In this document: positions 33,705-42,405 of the stretch, one piece after another
Layout of the letters: each line of letters begins with the position of its first letter
How positions within the stretch are numbered: the stretch's first letter is position 1
Source of the DNA: Desulfoscipio geothermicus DSM 3669
Lineage (GTDB): Bacteria; Bacillota; Desulfotomaculia; Desulfotomaculales; Desulfallaceae
NCBI RefSeq assembly: GCF_900115975.1
Contig: NZ_FOYM01000017.1
Span: forward strand, 1-64,000
Length of the DNA stretch: 64,000 bases
Direction: 5' to 3'
Notes under the pieces: model-generated
What the model was told of the DNA's origin: nothing
Databases searched by the model: none
Seen by the model: the letters and a program-made list of their open reading frames with translations, nothing else
Translations under genes and position numbers: made by a program

Positions 33705-34946
33705 ATGTCAGGGGAATACATGATAACCGGCGTAGCCGATTACGAGCCGTACGTCGGTGCGCAAACCATTGAGCGCCTCATAAAAAAGGCCAAAGCGCTG
33801 CAGGATCTGCACGTGGTGCATGTAAATTCCACTTATTACGGGGGCGGCGTGGCGGAACTTTTATCTTCGATGACCCTTTTACTTAACAATCTCGGTATTA
33901 AAACGGGCTGGCGCATCATCTTCGGTCCCCCGGACTTTTTTCGCATTACCAAGGGTATGCATAACGCCATCCAGGGAGGAGACATCAACTTATCGGACTA
34001 CGGTAAAAAATTATATGAGATTATAGTATATGAAAATTCAATTCGCATGAGATTGGACCATGACATAGTTGTGATACACGACCCCCAACCTCTGCCGCTG
34101 ATCAATCACTACCGAAAAAAAGGTCCTTGGATTTGGCGCTGCCATGTGGACCTGTCGAACCCGAACCGGGAACTCTGGGACTACCTGAAAACCTTTATCG
34201 AAAAATATGACGCCGTGATTGTCAGCATCAAGGAATACGCCCAGCAGCTAAAAACGCCGCAGTTGTTTTTTATGCCGGCCATTGACCCTTTCGCCACCAA
34301 AAACCGGGACCTGGGTGAAGAAATACTTAACGAAAGGCTTAAGCGGTACGATATACCCACCGACCTGCCACTGGTGGTGCAAATATCCCGTTTTGACCGC
34401 TGGAAGGACCCGGAGGGAGTAATCAAGGCGTTTAATATAGCCCGCAGGGAAGTGGACTGCACCCTGGTGCTGCTGGGTAATGTGGCCACGGACGACCCGG
34501 AAGGCCAGGAGGTTTTTGAATCGATGTTGGAGTACCAGGATGAGCGCATCATTATCCGGTCCGTTGAGGATGCGGCCCTGGTAAACGCCCTTCAGCGGCG
34601 CGCCGCGGTGGTGCTGCAAAAATCCATCCGCGAGGGTTTCGGTCTGACGGTCACCGAGGCCATGTGGAAGGGAACGCCGGTGATCGGCGGTAAAGTAGGC
34701 GGCATACCCTCGCAAATTCAGGACGGCGTGAACGGTTTTTTGGTAACATCTATTGAGGAAGCGGCGGATCGTATTGTCCGGCTGCTCAAAGATGAGGATT
34801 TGCGGCAGCGGATGGGCAGGGAGGCGCGGGAGACGGTGCGCAAAAACTTTTTGCTGATCCGGTTGGTGGAACAGTACCTGGATTTGTTTAGCTCCTTTGA
34901 ACCTTCTTACCGCTTGAAGAACGGGGTAGGTTACCGGCAGGGATAG
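33705..34946 (+). CDS. treT: Trehalose synthase, glycosyl-transferring (TreT)
   Basis: A 413-aa GT4 enzyme. The N-terminus (LHVVHVNSTYYGGGVAELL) and IWRCHVDLS are typical of TreT and its relatives; the C-terminal nucleotide-sugar domain has QISRFDRWKDPEGV and EGFGLTVTEAMWKGTPVIGG with the conserved E-x7-E. TreT makes trehalose from an NDP-glucose and glucose, or runs backwards. It is transcribed away from malQ/treZ/treY, giving the locus two independent trehalose routes. RBS AAAGGAG. Trehalose may serve as osmolyte or spore protectant (inference). Confidence 0.87.
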   Translation: MSGEYMITGVADYEPYVGAQTIERLIKKAKALQDLHVVHVNSTYYGGGVAELLSSMTLLLNNLGIKTGWRIIFGPPDFFRITKGMHNAIQGGDINLSDYGKKLYEIIVYENSIRMRLDHDIVVIHDPQPLPLINHYRKKGPWIWRCHVDLSNPNRELWDYLKTFIEKYDAVIVSIKEYAQQLKTPQLFFMPAIDPFATKNRDLGEEILNERLKRYDIPTDLPLVVQISRFDRWKDPEGVIKAFNIARREVDCTLVLLGNVATDDPEGQEVFESMLEYQDERIIIRSVEDAALVNALQRRAAVVLQKSIREGFGLTVTEAMWKGTPVIGGKVGGIPSQIQDGVNGFLVTSIEEAADRIVRLLKDEDLRQRMGREARETVRKNFLLIRLVEQYLDLFSSFEPSYRLKNGVGYRQG

Positions 34947-35029
34947 AAAAAGCGTGTATTTCGTTTTTTAAAACGATGGGCTGGACATTTTGTTCATTAA
35001 ATGTTAGTATATTCTTAAATTAAATAAGC

Positions 35030-35205
35030 TGTTCAGGTTCCCCCGCCTTGCGGGGGGGGGTGAAAAGGGAACCGGGTGCAAATCCCGGGCGGTCCGGCCA
35101 CTGTGAGTGGGGAGCGGTTCCCGAAATGCCACTGTCTGCGGACGGGAAGGCGGGAAACACGCTGTGAACCACAAGTCAGGAGACCTGCCTGGACGAAAGC
35201 ATGCA
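35030..35205 (+). ncRNA. Cobalamin riboswitch
   Basis: The leader shows the ordered elements of the AdoCbl/cobalamin aptamer: an AGGTTCCC start, AAAAGGGAA, GGTGCAAATCCC, the GCCACTGTGA core, a second ATGCCACTG, GGGAAGGCG and the B12-box-like AAGTCAGGAGACCTGCC at ~35173-35189. No gene follows it: bases 35206-35330 have only a small hairpin (GTGCCGC/GCGGCAC), then two terminators. The nearest gene, a DtxR regulator at 35572, lies past both. Confidence 0.9.
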
Positions 35206-35336
35206 GCCTTCCGCGCAAAGGCCAGGTGCTGTTTGAGGGATAGCGATAGACCCCGTGCCGCAATAAAGCGGCACCATCAGGGAATAAACGCGGGCGGGGA
35301 CCTCCGGCCTTTTGAAAAAACTATTCCATTAGTCAA

Positions 35337-35368
35337 AAAGCCCGGCTTTTCAAGAAAAGCCGGGCTTT
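35337..35368 (+). terminator. Strong hairpin after the cobalamin riboswitch
   Basis: A 14-bp perfect stem (35337-35350 with 35355-35368) with a 4-base loop, followed by AAATTTTAAAA. It probably ends the riboswitch transcript. Confidence 0.7.
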
Positions 35369-35403
35369 AAATTTTAAAACCCAATACTCCTTTCACGTTT
35401 TGA

Positions 35404-35441
35404 CCGCCCGTCGTCCTTTGGGGTGCCGGGCGGTTTTTTTT
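35404..35441 (+). terminator. Second terminator downstream of the cobalamin riboswitch
   Basis: CCGCCCG (35404-35410) pairs with CGGGCGG (35427-35433) and is followed by eight T residues. A doubled terminator isolates the riboswitch from the iron genes that follow. Confidence 0.8.
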
Positions 35442-35571
35442 ACGGTTCTAACCCGTGGCTCGCGAGTAATTTTACAAACTGGCAAAAATATAGCATGTAA
35501 ATATTATGTTATAAATATTATTTACAAAAAGAGGTGCTGGCAAAGGCCGCTAAAAGGGGGGTAAACCGGGG

Positions 35572-36021
35572 GTGTTGTCACCGAGCCTGGAAGATTACCT
35601 GGAAGAAATTTACCGTTTTTCGTTGCATAACGATGTGGTGCGGGTCAGTGATATAGCGGCTTGCCTGGATGTAACCATGCCTTCAGTTAATAGCGCCATC
35701 CGTAAACTGAGCAATGAAAACTACTTGATTTATAAAAGATACAAAGAACTGGTGTTGACGAACAAGGGGCGCCGGGTGGGTAAATTCCTGGTGGAAAGAA
35801 ACAGTATACTGCAAAAATTTTTGCAGGTAATTAATTCCGCATGCGACGTTAAAGCGGAAGCCGAGGCCATGGAACACTACTTGTCCCTGCCCACCATCAG
35901 GTCCATAGAGAGCCTGTTGGATTTTATGGAAAGCAATCGGGATTGTTACAAAAAATTTTTAGAGCACTGCCGGCACCGGCAGGAAAAGGGGCTGGGACTG
36001 GTGAACGGGTACAAGGATTAA
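35572..36021 (+). CDS. DtxR/MntR-family metal-dependent regulator
   Basis: This 149-aa protein opens with LSPSLEDYLEEIYRFS, the standard DtxR/MntR start. A winged helix follows (VVRVSDIAACLDVTMPSVNSAI, then LVLTNKGRRVG), and then a helical dimerisation domain with metal-ligand candidates (C, E and H in ACDVKAEAEAMEHYLS). It likely uses Fe(II) or Mn(II) as corepressor and controls the feoA-feoB genes 200 bases downstream. GTG or the next TTG starts it; AAAGGGGGG lies ~11 bases ahead. It lacks the SH3-like third domain, as in short MntR forms. Confidence 0.87.
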   Translation: MLSPSLEDYLEEIYRFSLHNDVVRVSDIAACLDVTMPSVNSAIRKLSNENYLIYKRYKELVLTNKGRRVGKFLVERNSILQKFLQVINSACDVKAEAEAMEHYLSLPTIRSIESLLDFMESNRDCYKKFLEHCRHRQEKGLGLVNGYKD

Positions 36022-36062
36022 AGTGAGGGTGCGCTGGTTGATACCGCATCCTCACTTTTATT
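36021..36062 (+). terminator. Terminator after the DtxR gene
   Basis: AAGTGAGG (36021-36028) pairs with CCTCACTT (36050-36057) with partial inner pairing, followed by TTATTTTA. It separates the regulator from feoA; 36063-36229 carries the feoA promoter region, in which I see no clear boxes. Confidence 0.65.
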
Positions 36063-36229
36063 TTACCGGTATGAATTATAGACAAGCCCGGCGTCAACGC
36101 CGGCAGAGGGCTTGTTGCTGAATATTACCAGACGCATGCTGTAACACATGCCGCCGGAGTGTCATATTATTTATTGATTGTTAGTTGCATTTAACATTTT
36201 TATCAGTTTGGTTAAGAGGAGGAGCATCT

Positions 36230-36484
36230 ATGGCTGGTAAAACGACTTTAAATAACTTGCCCAGCGGTTCCTTTGCCCTGGTAACCGAAGTTTTGGCCGA
36301 GGGTTTGATCCGCCGGAGGCTGCTGGACCTGGGCCTGGTGCCCGGCACCAGGGTGGAGGTTGTGCGCCGCAGTCCGGCGGGCGATCCCACAGCCTTCAAT
36401 ATTCGCGGCGCAATAATTGCCCTGCGTAAGGAAGTGGCCGGCCAAGTTCTGGTCAGTCCCCTGGGGGATGAAGCCGCCGGATAG
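36230..36484 (+). CDS. feoA: Ferrous iron transport protein A
   Basis: At 84 aa this is an SH3-like FeoA fold: LNNLPSGSFALVTEV, then RRRLLDLGLVPGTRVEVVRRSPAGDP and FNIRGAIIALRKEVA (shown in parts). It is a small cytoplasmic partner of FeoB. I place the start at ATG 36230, directly after AGAGGAGGAG; the longer frame from 36185 lacks a ribosome-binding site. Confidence 0.88.
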   Translation: MAGKTTLNNLPSGSFALVTEVLAEGLIRRRLLDLGLVPGTRVEVVRRSPAGDPTAFNIRGAIIALRKEVAGQVLVSPLGDEAAG

Positions 36485-36534
36485 GAGCCCCGGTCATCCG
36501 GGACAATATATTCATTGCAGAGGAGGGTTCAGGG

Positions 36535-37314
36535 GTGGGCCTGACATATCAGTCAACCGGGAAACTGGCAACCCGGGAGATCTTCAACGTGCCAGCATCT
36601 ATCAGGCAGCCGGTGGTTGCCCTGGCAGGTAACCCCAATACCGGAAAAAGCACGGTTTTCAACGCTTTGACGGGCCTGCGCCAGCATACGGGCAACTGGC
36701 CCGGCAAAACGGTGTTGCAGGCCAAGGGGAGCTATATCCATGACGGCCGCAAGTATACCCTGGTGGACTTGCCGGGGACCTATTCGCTGCTGGCCAATTC
36801 CGTGGAAGAGGAAGTGGCCAGGGACTTTATTTGTTTTGCCAGGCCGGATGCCACGGTGACGGTGGTGGATGCCACGTGCCTGGAACGAAATTTAAATCTG
36901 GTGCTGCAAGTTATGGAAATTACTGATAAGGTGATTGTCTGTGTTAACCTGATCGACGAAGCACGGCGCAAGAATATCCGGATAGATTCGGACAAATTAA
37001 GTGAAAGGCTGGGGGTGCCGGTGGTGACCACGGCGGCGCGCAGCGGTGAAGGGCTGTCGCGTCTGCTGGATGTTATCAGTGACGTGGTGTTTGGCCGGGT
37101 GCAGCCAAAACCCAGGCTTGTGCGATATACGCCGGAGGTGGAAGAAGCCATAGCCCGGTTGGAACCCGGGATCAGGGCCCTGGTGGGCGGGGAGATCAAC
37201 GCCCGCTGGGTGGCCTTGCGCCTGCTGGACGGAGACATCAAGCTGGGGCATTCTCTGGAAATATTTTGTAATAGACGCGAGCCGGTCCGGGCAGCGCGGG
37301 AGGTCTTGGTATGA
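36535..37314 (+). CDS. feoB: FeoB GTPase part (split FeoB)
   Basis: A 259-aa soluble protein with G1 GNPNTGKST, switch-I threonine region, G3 DLPGTYS, G4 NLID and the GDI-like helical domain to residue ~250. It equals the N-terminal half of FeoB and stops before the first membrane span. GTG start after AGGAGGG. The membrane half is encoded by the next gene, overlapping by four bases (ATGA). FeoB imports Fe(II) under anoxic conditions. Confidence 0.9.
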   Translation: MGLTYQSTGKLATREIFNVPASIRQPVVALAGNPNTGKSTVFNALTGLRQHTGNWPGKTVLQAKGSYIHDGRKYTLVDLPGTYSLLANSVEEEVARDFICFARPDATVTVVDATCLERNLNLVLQVMEITDKVIVCVNLIDEARRKNIRIDSDKLSERLGVPVVTTAARSGEGLSRLLDVISDVVFGRVQPKPRLVRYTPEVEEAIARLEPGIRALVGGEINARWVALRLLDGDIKLGHSLEIFCNRREPVRAAREVLV

Positions 37315-38708
37315 GTACCCGGACCATTTTGGGGGACCTGATGGAAGAGGCCAAGAACATTGTAGGTCCGCGTCAGGATCAGGTGCGGGACAGCGTGGTG
37401 AAAAGTATTTTCCAGGCCGCCGAAAATATTGCCGGTGAGGTGGTTAGTTGTTCTTCGCCGGGCCGGGCCAACTGGGATCGGAAAATTGACAATATCATCA
37501 CCTCGCCCGTCTGGGGATTTCCTTCAATGTTCGGATTGCTGGCGGTGGTTTTCTGGGTGACCTTGTCCGGCGCCAATGTACCGTCAGCTATCCTGGCCGA
37601 AGGGCTGTTTTGGATTGAGGACCGGCTGACGGACTTGTTTGCGGCCTTGCACGCCCCCGCCTGGCTGCACGGTTTTTTAGTTCTGGGGGTATACCGGAGC
37701 CTGGCCTGGGTGGTGTCGGTAATGCTTCCTCCCATGGCCATTTTCTTCCCCCTGTTTACTTTGTTGGAAGATTCGGGCTATCTACCCCGGGTGGCCTTTA
37801 ACCTGGACCGTTTTTTCAAAAAAGCCGGCGCCCACGGCAAGCAGGCCCTGACCATGAGCATGGGTTTCGGGTGTAACGCCGCGGGGGTCGTGGCCTGCCG
37901 CATTATCGAGTCGCCCCGGGAGCGGCTGATCGCTACGCTGACCAACAATTTTGTGCCCTGCAACGGCAGGTTTCCCACCTTGATCGCTCTGGCCACCATC
38001 TTTGTGGGTGGTTCCGTGGCGGTGTTTCCGGGCAGCGCGATGGCCACCCTGGCTGTGGCCGGGTTGGTGGTGTTCGGCATTGCCGTAACTTTGCTGGTAT
38101 CCTGGGTGCTGTCCCGCACCCTGCTGCGGGGTGAGCCTTCGTCATTCACCCTGGAAATGCCGCCTTACAGAAAGCCGCAGGTAGGCCGGGTTATCGTGCG
38201 CTCGGTGCTTGACCGGACCATGTTTGTGCTGGCCCGGGCGGCGGTGGTTGCCGCCCCGGCCGGCGGTTTCATCTGGCTGCTGGCCAACGCCCGCATTGGC
38301 GGTACCAGTGCTCTGGCCATCATAGCCGGCTGGTTGGACCCCCTGGCCGGGTGTATGGGGCTGGATGGCTTTATCCTACTGGCCTTTATCCTGGGCCTGC
38401 CGGCCAATGAGATTGTCTTGCCCATTCTGATCATGGGTTATGTCTGTGGCGGAGCCATGACTGAACTGAACAGCCTGGCCGACCTGCGCCAACTGCTGGT
38501 GGACCGGCACGGTTGGACCTGGCTGACGGCCCTGTGCACCATGCTTTTTTCCCTCTGCCACTGGCCCTGCGGCACAACTCTGTTGACCATTTATAAGGAG
38601 CAGCGGAACTGGCGCTGGACGGTTGCCGCCGCCCTGATACCGACCGCAGTGGGTGTTGTGGTATGCATGGTCGTGAATAACCTGGTACGAACACTGGATT
38701 GGGTTTAA
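37311..38708 (+). CDS. feoB: FeoB membrane part (split FeoB)
   Basis: This 465-aa protein corresponds to the permease half of FeoB, with about nine membrane spans and two nucleoside-recognition Gate domains (VFWVTLSGANVPS; MSMGFGCNAAGVVACRIIESP; LPANEIVLPI; LFSLCHWPCGTTLLTIY). The cysteines in GFGCN and HWPCGT are those of the FeoB pore. The split into GTPase and membrane polypeptides is translationally coupled by the ATGA overlap and occurs in other clostridia; it is probably not a frameshift, since both ORFs have clean ends. Confidence 0.9.
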   Translation: MSTRTILGDLMEEAKNIVGPRQDQVRDSVVKSIFQAAENIAGEVVSCSSPGRANWDRKIDNIITSPVWGFPSMFGLLAVVFWVTLSGANVPSAILAEGLFWIEDRLTDLFAALHAPAWLHGFLVLGVYRSLAWVVSVMLPPMAIFFPLFTLLEDSGYLPRVAFNLDRFFKKAGAHGKQALTMSMGFGCNAAGVVACRIIESPRERLIATLTNNFVPCNGRFPTLIALATIFVGGSVAVFPGSAMATLAVAGLVVFGIAVTLLVSWVLSRTLLRGEPSSFTLEMPPYRKPQVGRVIVRSVLDRTMFVLARAAVVAAPAGGFIWLLANARIGGTSALAIIAGWLDPLAGCMGLDGFILLAFILGLPANEIVLPILIMGYVCGGAMTELNSLADLRQLLVDRHGWTWLTALCTMLFSLCHWPCGTTLLTIYKEQRNWRWTVAAALIPTAVGVVVCMVVNNLVRTLDWV

Positions 38709-38756
38709 AACTACTCAATATTTAATAAAAATTTCGTTGAAGCCCGGTATAACATG

Positions 38757-38813
38757 AAAAAAAGGGGACTGGCTCCTTTTTCGTATTTTGAAAAAGGTGC
38801 CTATCCCCTTTGT
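38757..38813. repeat. Dispersed palindromic repeat
   Basis: An imperfect inverted repeat: AAAGGGGACTGGCTCCTTTT on one arm, AAAAGGTGCCTATCCCCTTT on the other. A close relative is at 58512-58563. The GGGGACAGGCACC-type core is dispersed in many clostridial genomes. Here it also serves as a terminator-like hairpin after feoB. Confidence 0.65.
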
Positions 38814-38867
38814 GTTTTATTTTATTTCTAGCATAACGTTTTACTGTACAGTTTGCAGGTTTCCGGT

Positions 38868-38873
38868 TATAAT
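38868..38873 (+). promoter_or_regulatory. Candidate -10 box of the MerR gene
   Basis: TATAAT at 38868-38873 lies 26 bases before the MerR-family start. A clear TTGACA box at the standard distance is absent; the preceding CTGTACAG is palindromic and could be an operator (inference). Confidence 0.4.
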
Positions 38874-38899
38874 AGAGGTGAGGTGGTAGCATTGGGGAG

Positions 38900-39349
38900 T
38901 TGAGGAAGTACAAAATAGGTCAAATAGCCAAAAAAGCGGGGGTGAGCAAAAGAACCATAGATTATTACACCAATCTGGGCTTATTAAAGCCCATCCGGTC
39001 GGAAAACAATTACCGGTACTATACCGAAGAATCCCTCGTACGCCTGCATATCATTGAAGGCATGAAGGCGAACCGGTTTACCCTGGAAGAGATCAGGGAA
39101 CAATTGGAGCGTTTGGATGACCTTGCTCAAACGGAAGCAGCCGGCAGCATTACAGACAACGCAATTAACATTGATGTCTTGCGCAATCAGCTAAAACAGT
39201 TGGAAAAACAACTTTTGCAACTACAGCCTGCGGTTGTCGGCCTGGACGCCCAAAAGGCCGCCGCGCTGAGAAACAGAATCATGGTGCAAAGTATGGCATT
39301 AGTACAGTCATTAATGCTATATATCAATGAAATAACTTGCAACCTGTAA
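38900..39349 (+). CDS. MerR-family transcriptional regulator
   Basis: At 149 aa, residues ~3-70 form a MerR winged helix (YKIGQIAKKAGVSKRTIDYY, then NYRYYTEESLVRLHII), followed by a long coiled coil (LRNQLKQLEKQLLQLQP) and a short hydrophobic C-terminus without the cysteine metal motif of metal sensors. The TTG start is preceded by GGGGAG. It may control htpX directly downstream (inference from adjacency); the effector is unknown. Confidence 0.82.
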   Translation: MRKYKIGQIAKKAGVSKRTIDYYTNLGLLKPIRSENNYRYYTEESLVRLHIIEGMKANRFTLEEIREQLERLDDLAQTEAAGSITDNAINIDVLRNQLKQLEKQLLQLQPAVVGLDAQKAAALRNRIMVQSMALVQSLMLYINEITCNL

Positions 39350-39429
39350 ATTTACCACCGGTGCCAATTTTAGACCTGCTTCTTTGGATATGATACAAAA
39401 TATATGATAAATGGGGAGGTTGGAGAAAA

Positions 39430-40275
39430 ATGAACACATTAAAAGCCTGGTTATTAATGGGCGTGCTGTCCATCCTGCTGGTGCTGATAGGTAACGCCAT
39501 GTTTGGCGAATCCGGCGCCATGCTGTTTTTCCTGATTGCCATGGGGATGAACTTTTTCAGCTACTTTTACAGCGATAAAATTGCCATTAAAATGACCCGC
39601 TCTTACCCCGTTTCCGAAGCCGAGGCACCGGAACTTTACGCCATTGTCAGGCGGTTGTCCCAGCGGGCCGGCATTCCCATGCCCAAACTTTACGTTACTC
39701 CTTCCGAACAGCCCAACGCCTTTGCCACCGGGCGCAGCCCGGCCCATTCGGCAGTGGCCGTTACCGAGGGGATCATGCGCATTTTGAACCGTTCCGAGGT
39801 GGAAGGCGTGCTGGCGCACGAACTGGCGCACATTAAAAACCGGGACGTCCTGGTGGGTACCATTGCAGCCGCTTTGGCCGGCGCCATCACCATGATGGCC
39901 AACGCTTTCCAGTGGGCGGCCATATTCGGTATGGGCGGCAATGATGAAGATGAAGGGGGTGCCGGCCTGGTGGGCGGTCTGGTGATGGCCTTTCTGGCGC
40001 CCATCGCGGCCATGATCGTGCAAATGGCCATCTCTCGCTCCCGGGAATACGGCGCGGACGCTACCGGTGCCCGGATTGCCGGCTCGCCGGACGGTCTGGC
40101 CAACGCATTGCTTAAGCTGGAGTCAGCGGCCCACCGCATTCCCATGCAGACCAACCCGGCCACCTCACACCTGTTCATCGTGAACCCGCTGTCGGGAGCC
40201 TCCGTGGCCAGGCTGTTCAGCACCCACCCGCCCATCCAGGAACGGGTGGAGCGGCTGAGAAGTATGCGGGTGTAA
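39430..40275 (+). CDS. htpX: HtpX-type membrane zinc metalloprotease
   Basis: This 281-aa M48B protease has two N-terminal membrane spans (LLMGVLSILLVLIGNAMFG; AMLFFLIAMGMNFFSYFY), the zinc site HELAH in VLAHELAHIKNRD, two further hydrophobic segments, a later glutamate in SRSREYGADATGA and the C-terminal STHPPIQERVERL motif. It degrades misfolded membrane proteins on the cytoplasmic side. RBS GGAGG lies slightly far from the ATG. All key residues are present. Confidence 0.92.
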   Translation: MNTLKAWLLMGVLSILLVLIGNAMFGESGAMLFFLIAMGMNFFSYFYSDKIAIKMTRSYPVSEAEAPELYAIVRRLSQRAGIPMPKLYVTPSEQPNAFATGRSPAHSAVAVTEGIMRILNRSEVEGVLAHELAHIKNRDVLVGTIAAALAGAITMMANAFQWAAIFGMGGNDEDEGGAGLVGGLVMAFLAPIAAMIVQMAISRSREYGADATGARIAGSPDGLANALLKLESAAHRIPMQTNPATSHLFIVNPLSGASVARLFSTHPPIQERVERLRSMRV

Positions 40276-40285
40276 AGCTTATAAA

Positions 40286-40322
40286 AGCAGGTAGTTTGCT
40301 TTAGGCAAACTACCTGCTTTTT
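40286..40322 (+). terminator. Terminator after htpX
   Basis: A 14-bp perfect stem (40286-40299 with 40305-40318) and five T residues, 11 bases after the htpX stop. Confidence 0.88.
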
Positions 40323-40493
40323 GGTGTCAGCTATAGCCGCCCCACCCAGTTTCCTGTTATGATATATTCCATGGAAGGGAATGGTTTTCCTTCTTCCGGT
40401 GTGATCAATATCACGCTATGCCATGTCGGGTTTTATGGCGGGTTGGAGTGGGCGTAATATAATATAGTGAAAAAGATGAACAGGTGAGTCTAT

Positions 40494-41912
40494 ATGTGTA
40501 ATCAATCTTTGTTGTTTACCGGCCGGCAGGTACAGCCGGCGGAATTTTTTGCGCAACTGGCCCGTTTTGTGGCCGTGCTGCGCAGCCTGGGTCTGAAGAC
40601 CGGCACTTCGGAACTGGCCGACGCCGCCCGGGCGCTGGCCGCGGTGGACGTGCTGGACCGGGAGCAGTTTCGCCTGGCCCTGCGGGCTACCCTGGTTAAA
40701 ACGCAGCGGGAAGCCCGGGTATTTGACCTGGCCTTTGACAGGTTTTTTGTGCCGTACGAGGTAAAGGAACAACTTCGCCGGCAGGAGGCCCGGGAAGTGG
40801 AGCAGCGGGAGCAGCTAATGGAAGACTCGGCGGCCGAGATCAGGGAGGGAGTTTCCCGCAGCGGCGGGGAATGGGCCGGCGGGGCCACGGAACAGTTAAA
40901 TCTGACCGACGAGCAACTGGAGACTTATTCCCGCCTGCCGGAGGAGGAAAGAAACAGGATTCGCAATTTATTGGAACATTACCGGGGTAACCCGGTGAAC
41001 GACCCGTCCAGCCTGATTGCCCAGGTGGTGCAGGCATCTTTGGATTACTGGCGGTACCACCTGAACCGGCAGCAGGAGGATACGGGGATTATCCGGCAGG
41101 AAGAAGAAGTGACTTATTACGGCGACGAGGCGGTGGATGAGGTGGTGCGCGCGGTATCCCGGGACTTGACCGGTGAGCCCGAGGAATCTTTGCTGGAGAG
41201 GGATATGCGCGCCATCGGCGAACAGGATATGCCCCGGGTTACCGTACTGATGCGCAAAATGGCCCGCCGGCTGGCCACCGGTTTATCCCGGCGCTATCGC
41301 GGCAGCCGCAAGAAGCGGGCCATCGACATTCGGCGCACCGTGCGGGGCAGCGTGCAGTTCGGCGGCACGCCCGTTTACCTGCGCTACCGCAGCAAACGGG
41401 TGCAAAAGCCGCGGCTGGTGCTGATATGCGACGTTTCCGCTTCCATGGCGCTGTACGCCCGGTTGATAATCCAGTTTGTGTACGGCCTGACAGATGTGGT
41501 GCGGGACATTGAAACCTTTATCTTCGCTGAAGACCTGGAGCGCATCACGCCCCAATTGCGCAGGCGACTGGGGTTTGCCGGCACCATGGCCGCCGTCATG
41601 ACCGAGAGCGAGCAATGGGGCAAGACCACCAATCTGGCGGAGGCGCTGCGGACATTTACAGCGGGTTACGCTAACTTGCTAACCAGGCAAACCTTTGTGA
41701 TTATCGTCAGCGACACCAGGACCCAGCACCCTGAAGATACCGCGCGCCAGCTGGAAGAAATGAAAAGGAACGTCAGGGACGTGCTCTGGCTGAATACGCT
41801 GCCCCGCAGTTTGTGGCGGGAAGTCCGCACGGTGGATTTATTCCGCAAAAAGGTGCGCCTTTTGGAAAGCAACACCCTGGCTCAGCTGGAGCGGGCCATG
41901 CATGCTTTGTAA
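40494..41912 (+). CDS. VWA-domain CoxE-like protein
   Basis: A 472-aa protein of the CoxE/YehP-like group. The N-terminus is helical (FFAQLARFVAVLRSLGLKTG, as in CoxE). A charged linker follows (about 100-250). The C-terminal von Willebrand A domain has the MIDAS DVSASM in LICDVSASMALYARL and the second metal loop in IVSDTRTQH. Such proteins usually pair with a MoxR-type AAA ATPase to remodel or metallate a partner such as CO dehydrogenase; no MoxR gene is visible in this window. Its last bases overlap the antisense tail of the Hsp20-like frame at 41773-42291. Confidence 0.83.
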   Translation: MCNQSLLFTGRQVQPAEFFAQLARFVAVLRSLGLKTGTSELADAARALAAVDVLDREQFRLALRATLVKTQREARVFDLAFDRFFVPYEVKEQLRRQEAREVEQREQLMEDSAAEIREGVSRSGGEWAGGATEQLNLTDEQLETYSRLPEEERNRIRNLLEHYRGNPVNDPSSLIAQVVQASLDYWRYHLNRQQEDTGIIRQEEEVTYYGDEAVDEVVRAVSRDLTGEPEESLLERDMRAIGEQDMPRVTVLMRKMARRLATGLSRRYRGSRKKRAIDIRRTVRGSVQFGGTPVYLRYRSKRVQKPRLVLICDVSASMALYARLIIQFVYGLTDVVRDIETFIFAEDLERITPQLRRRLGFAGTMAAVMTESEQWGKTTNLAEALRTFTAGYANLLTRQTFVIIVSDTRTQHPEDTARQLEEMKRNVRDVLWLNTLPRSLWREVRTVDLFRKKVRLLESNTLAQLERAMHAL

Positions 41913-42291
41913 TTTGTTTTATGTCATTAATGTCAACAGGGCCCGGCAGTTTTATTTCCCGCCGGAATTTGCCCGTGTTTATTTCCGAATTGACCAGGTT
42001 GTAGTCGGGTAAAATATCACCCGGTCTGGATATGACCCCCTGGACATGCAATTTCATCCCTGTTGCTTTTACATCAATTTCGCCGGGGTGGGTAATGCTC
42101 GGCATATCGATAACTATTATGTATTTATCAAAACCCTCGTAAATATCCGCTGGCAGCCTAATGCCCTTGCCCTGGTTCGGTTCAAAAAGATCAATCAGAA
42201 AATTTTCGTCAAGCAGTTTTTGTTCAAAGGCTTTATCGATCAGCTCATCATCCATGGGAACCATTTTTTTTAAAAAATCGCGTATATTCAT
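41773..42291 (-). CDS. Hsp20-like (alpha-crystallin fold) protein with lost C-terminus
   Basis: The minus-strand frame is coherent for about 122 residues: a helical start (MNIRDFLKKMVPMDDELIDK) and an Hsp20-type strand set (IYEGFDKYIIVIDMP, LHVQGVI, then REIKLPGPVDINDI). Normal Hsp20 proteins continue with an A-x-x-x-NGVL-x-I strand; here homology stops at INDI (~41922). The next 50 codons are antisense to the 3' end of the coxE-like gene and do not look like protein. The gene has therefore lost its end, probably by a deletion that brought the two genes together. Partial function is possible. The neighbouring spore genes raise the possibility of a coat-associated Hsp20. Confidence 0.55.
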   Translation of the reverse strand: MNIRDFLKKMVPMDDELIDKAFEQKLLDENFLIDLFEPNQGKGIRLPADIYEGFDKYIIVIDMPSITHPGEIDVKATGMKLHVQGVISRPGDILPDYNLVNSEINTGKFRREIKLPGPVDINDIKQITKHAWPAPAEPGCCFPKGAPFCGINPPCGLPATNCGAAYSARARP

Positions 42292-42405
42292 AATAATTTC
42301 ACCGGATCCCCAATAAAAAACTTTATAATAATCTATTCCACAGCGGGGTTTTTGGTTAATGTTTTGATTTTAATTAGTATAGAAAATCTAATGATCAGTT
42401 TACGG

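Noticed and set aside
35033-35370. Short ORFs on both strands near 35.1-35.3 kb
   Set aside because: They overlap the cobalamin riboswitch and have no coding signature.
36535-38708. Frameshifted feoB
   Set aside because: The two halves have clean starts and stops, a ribosome-binding site for the first and an ATGA overlap for the second; a natural split FeoB explains this better.
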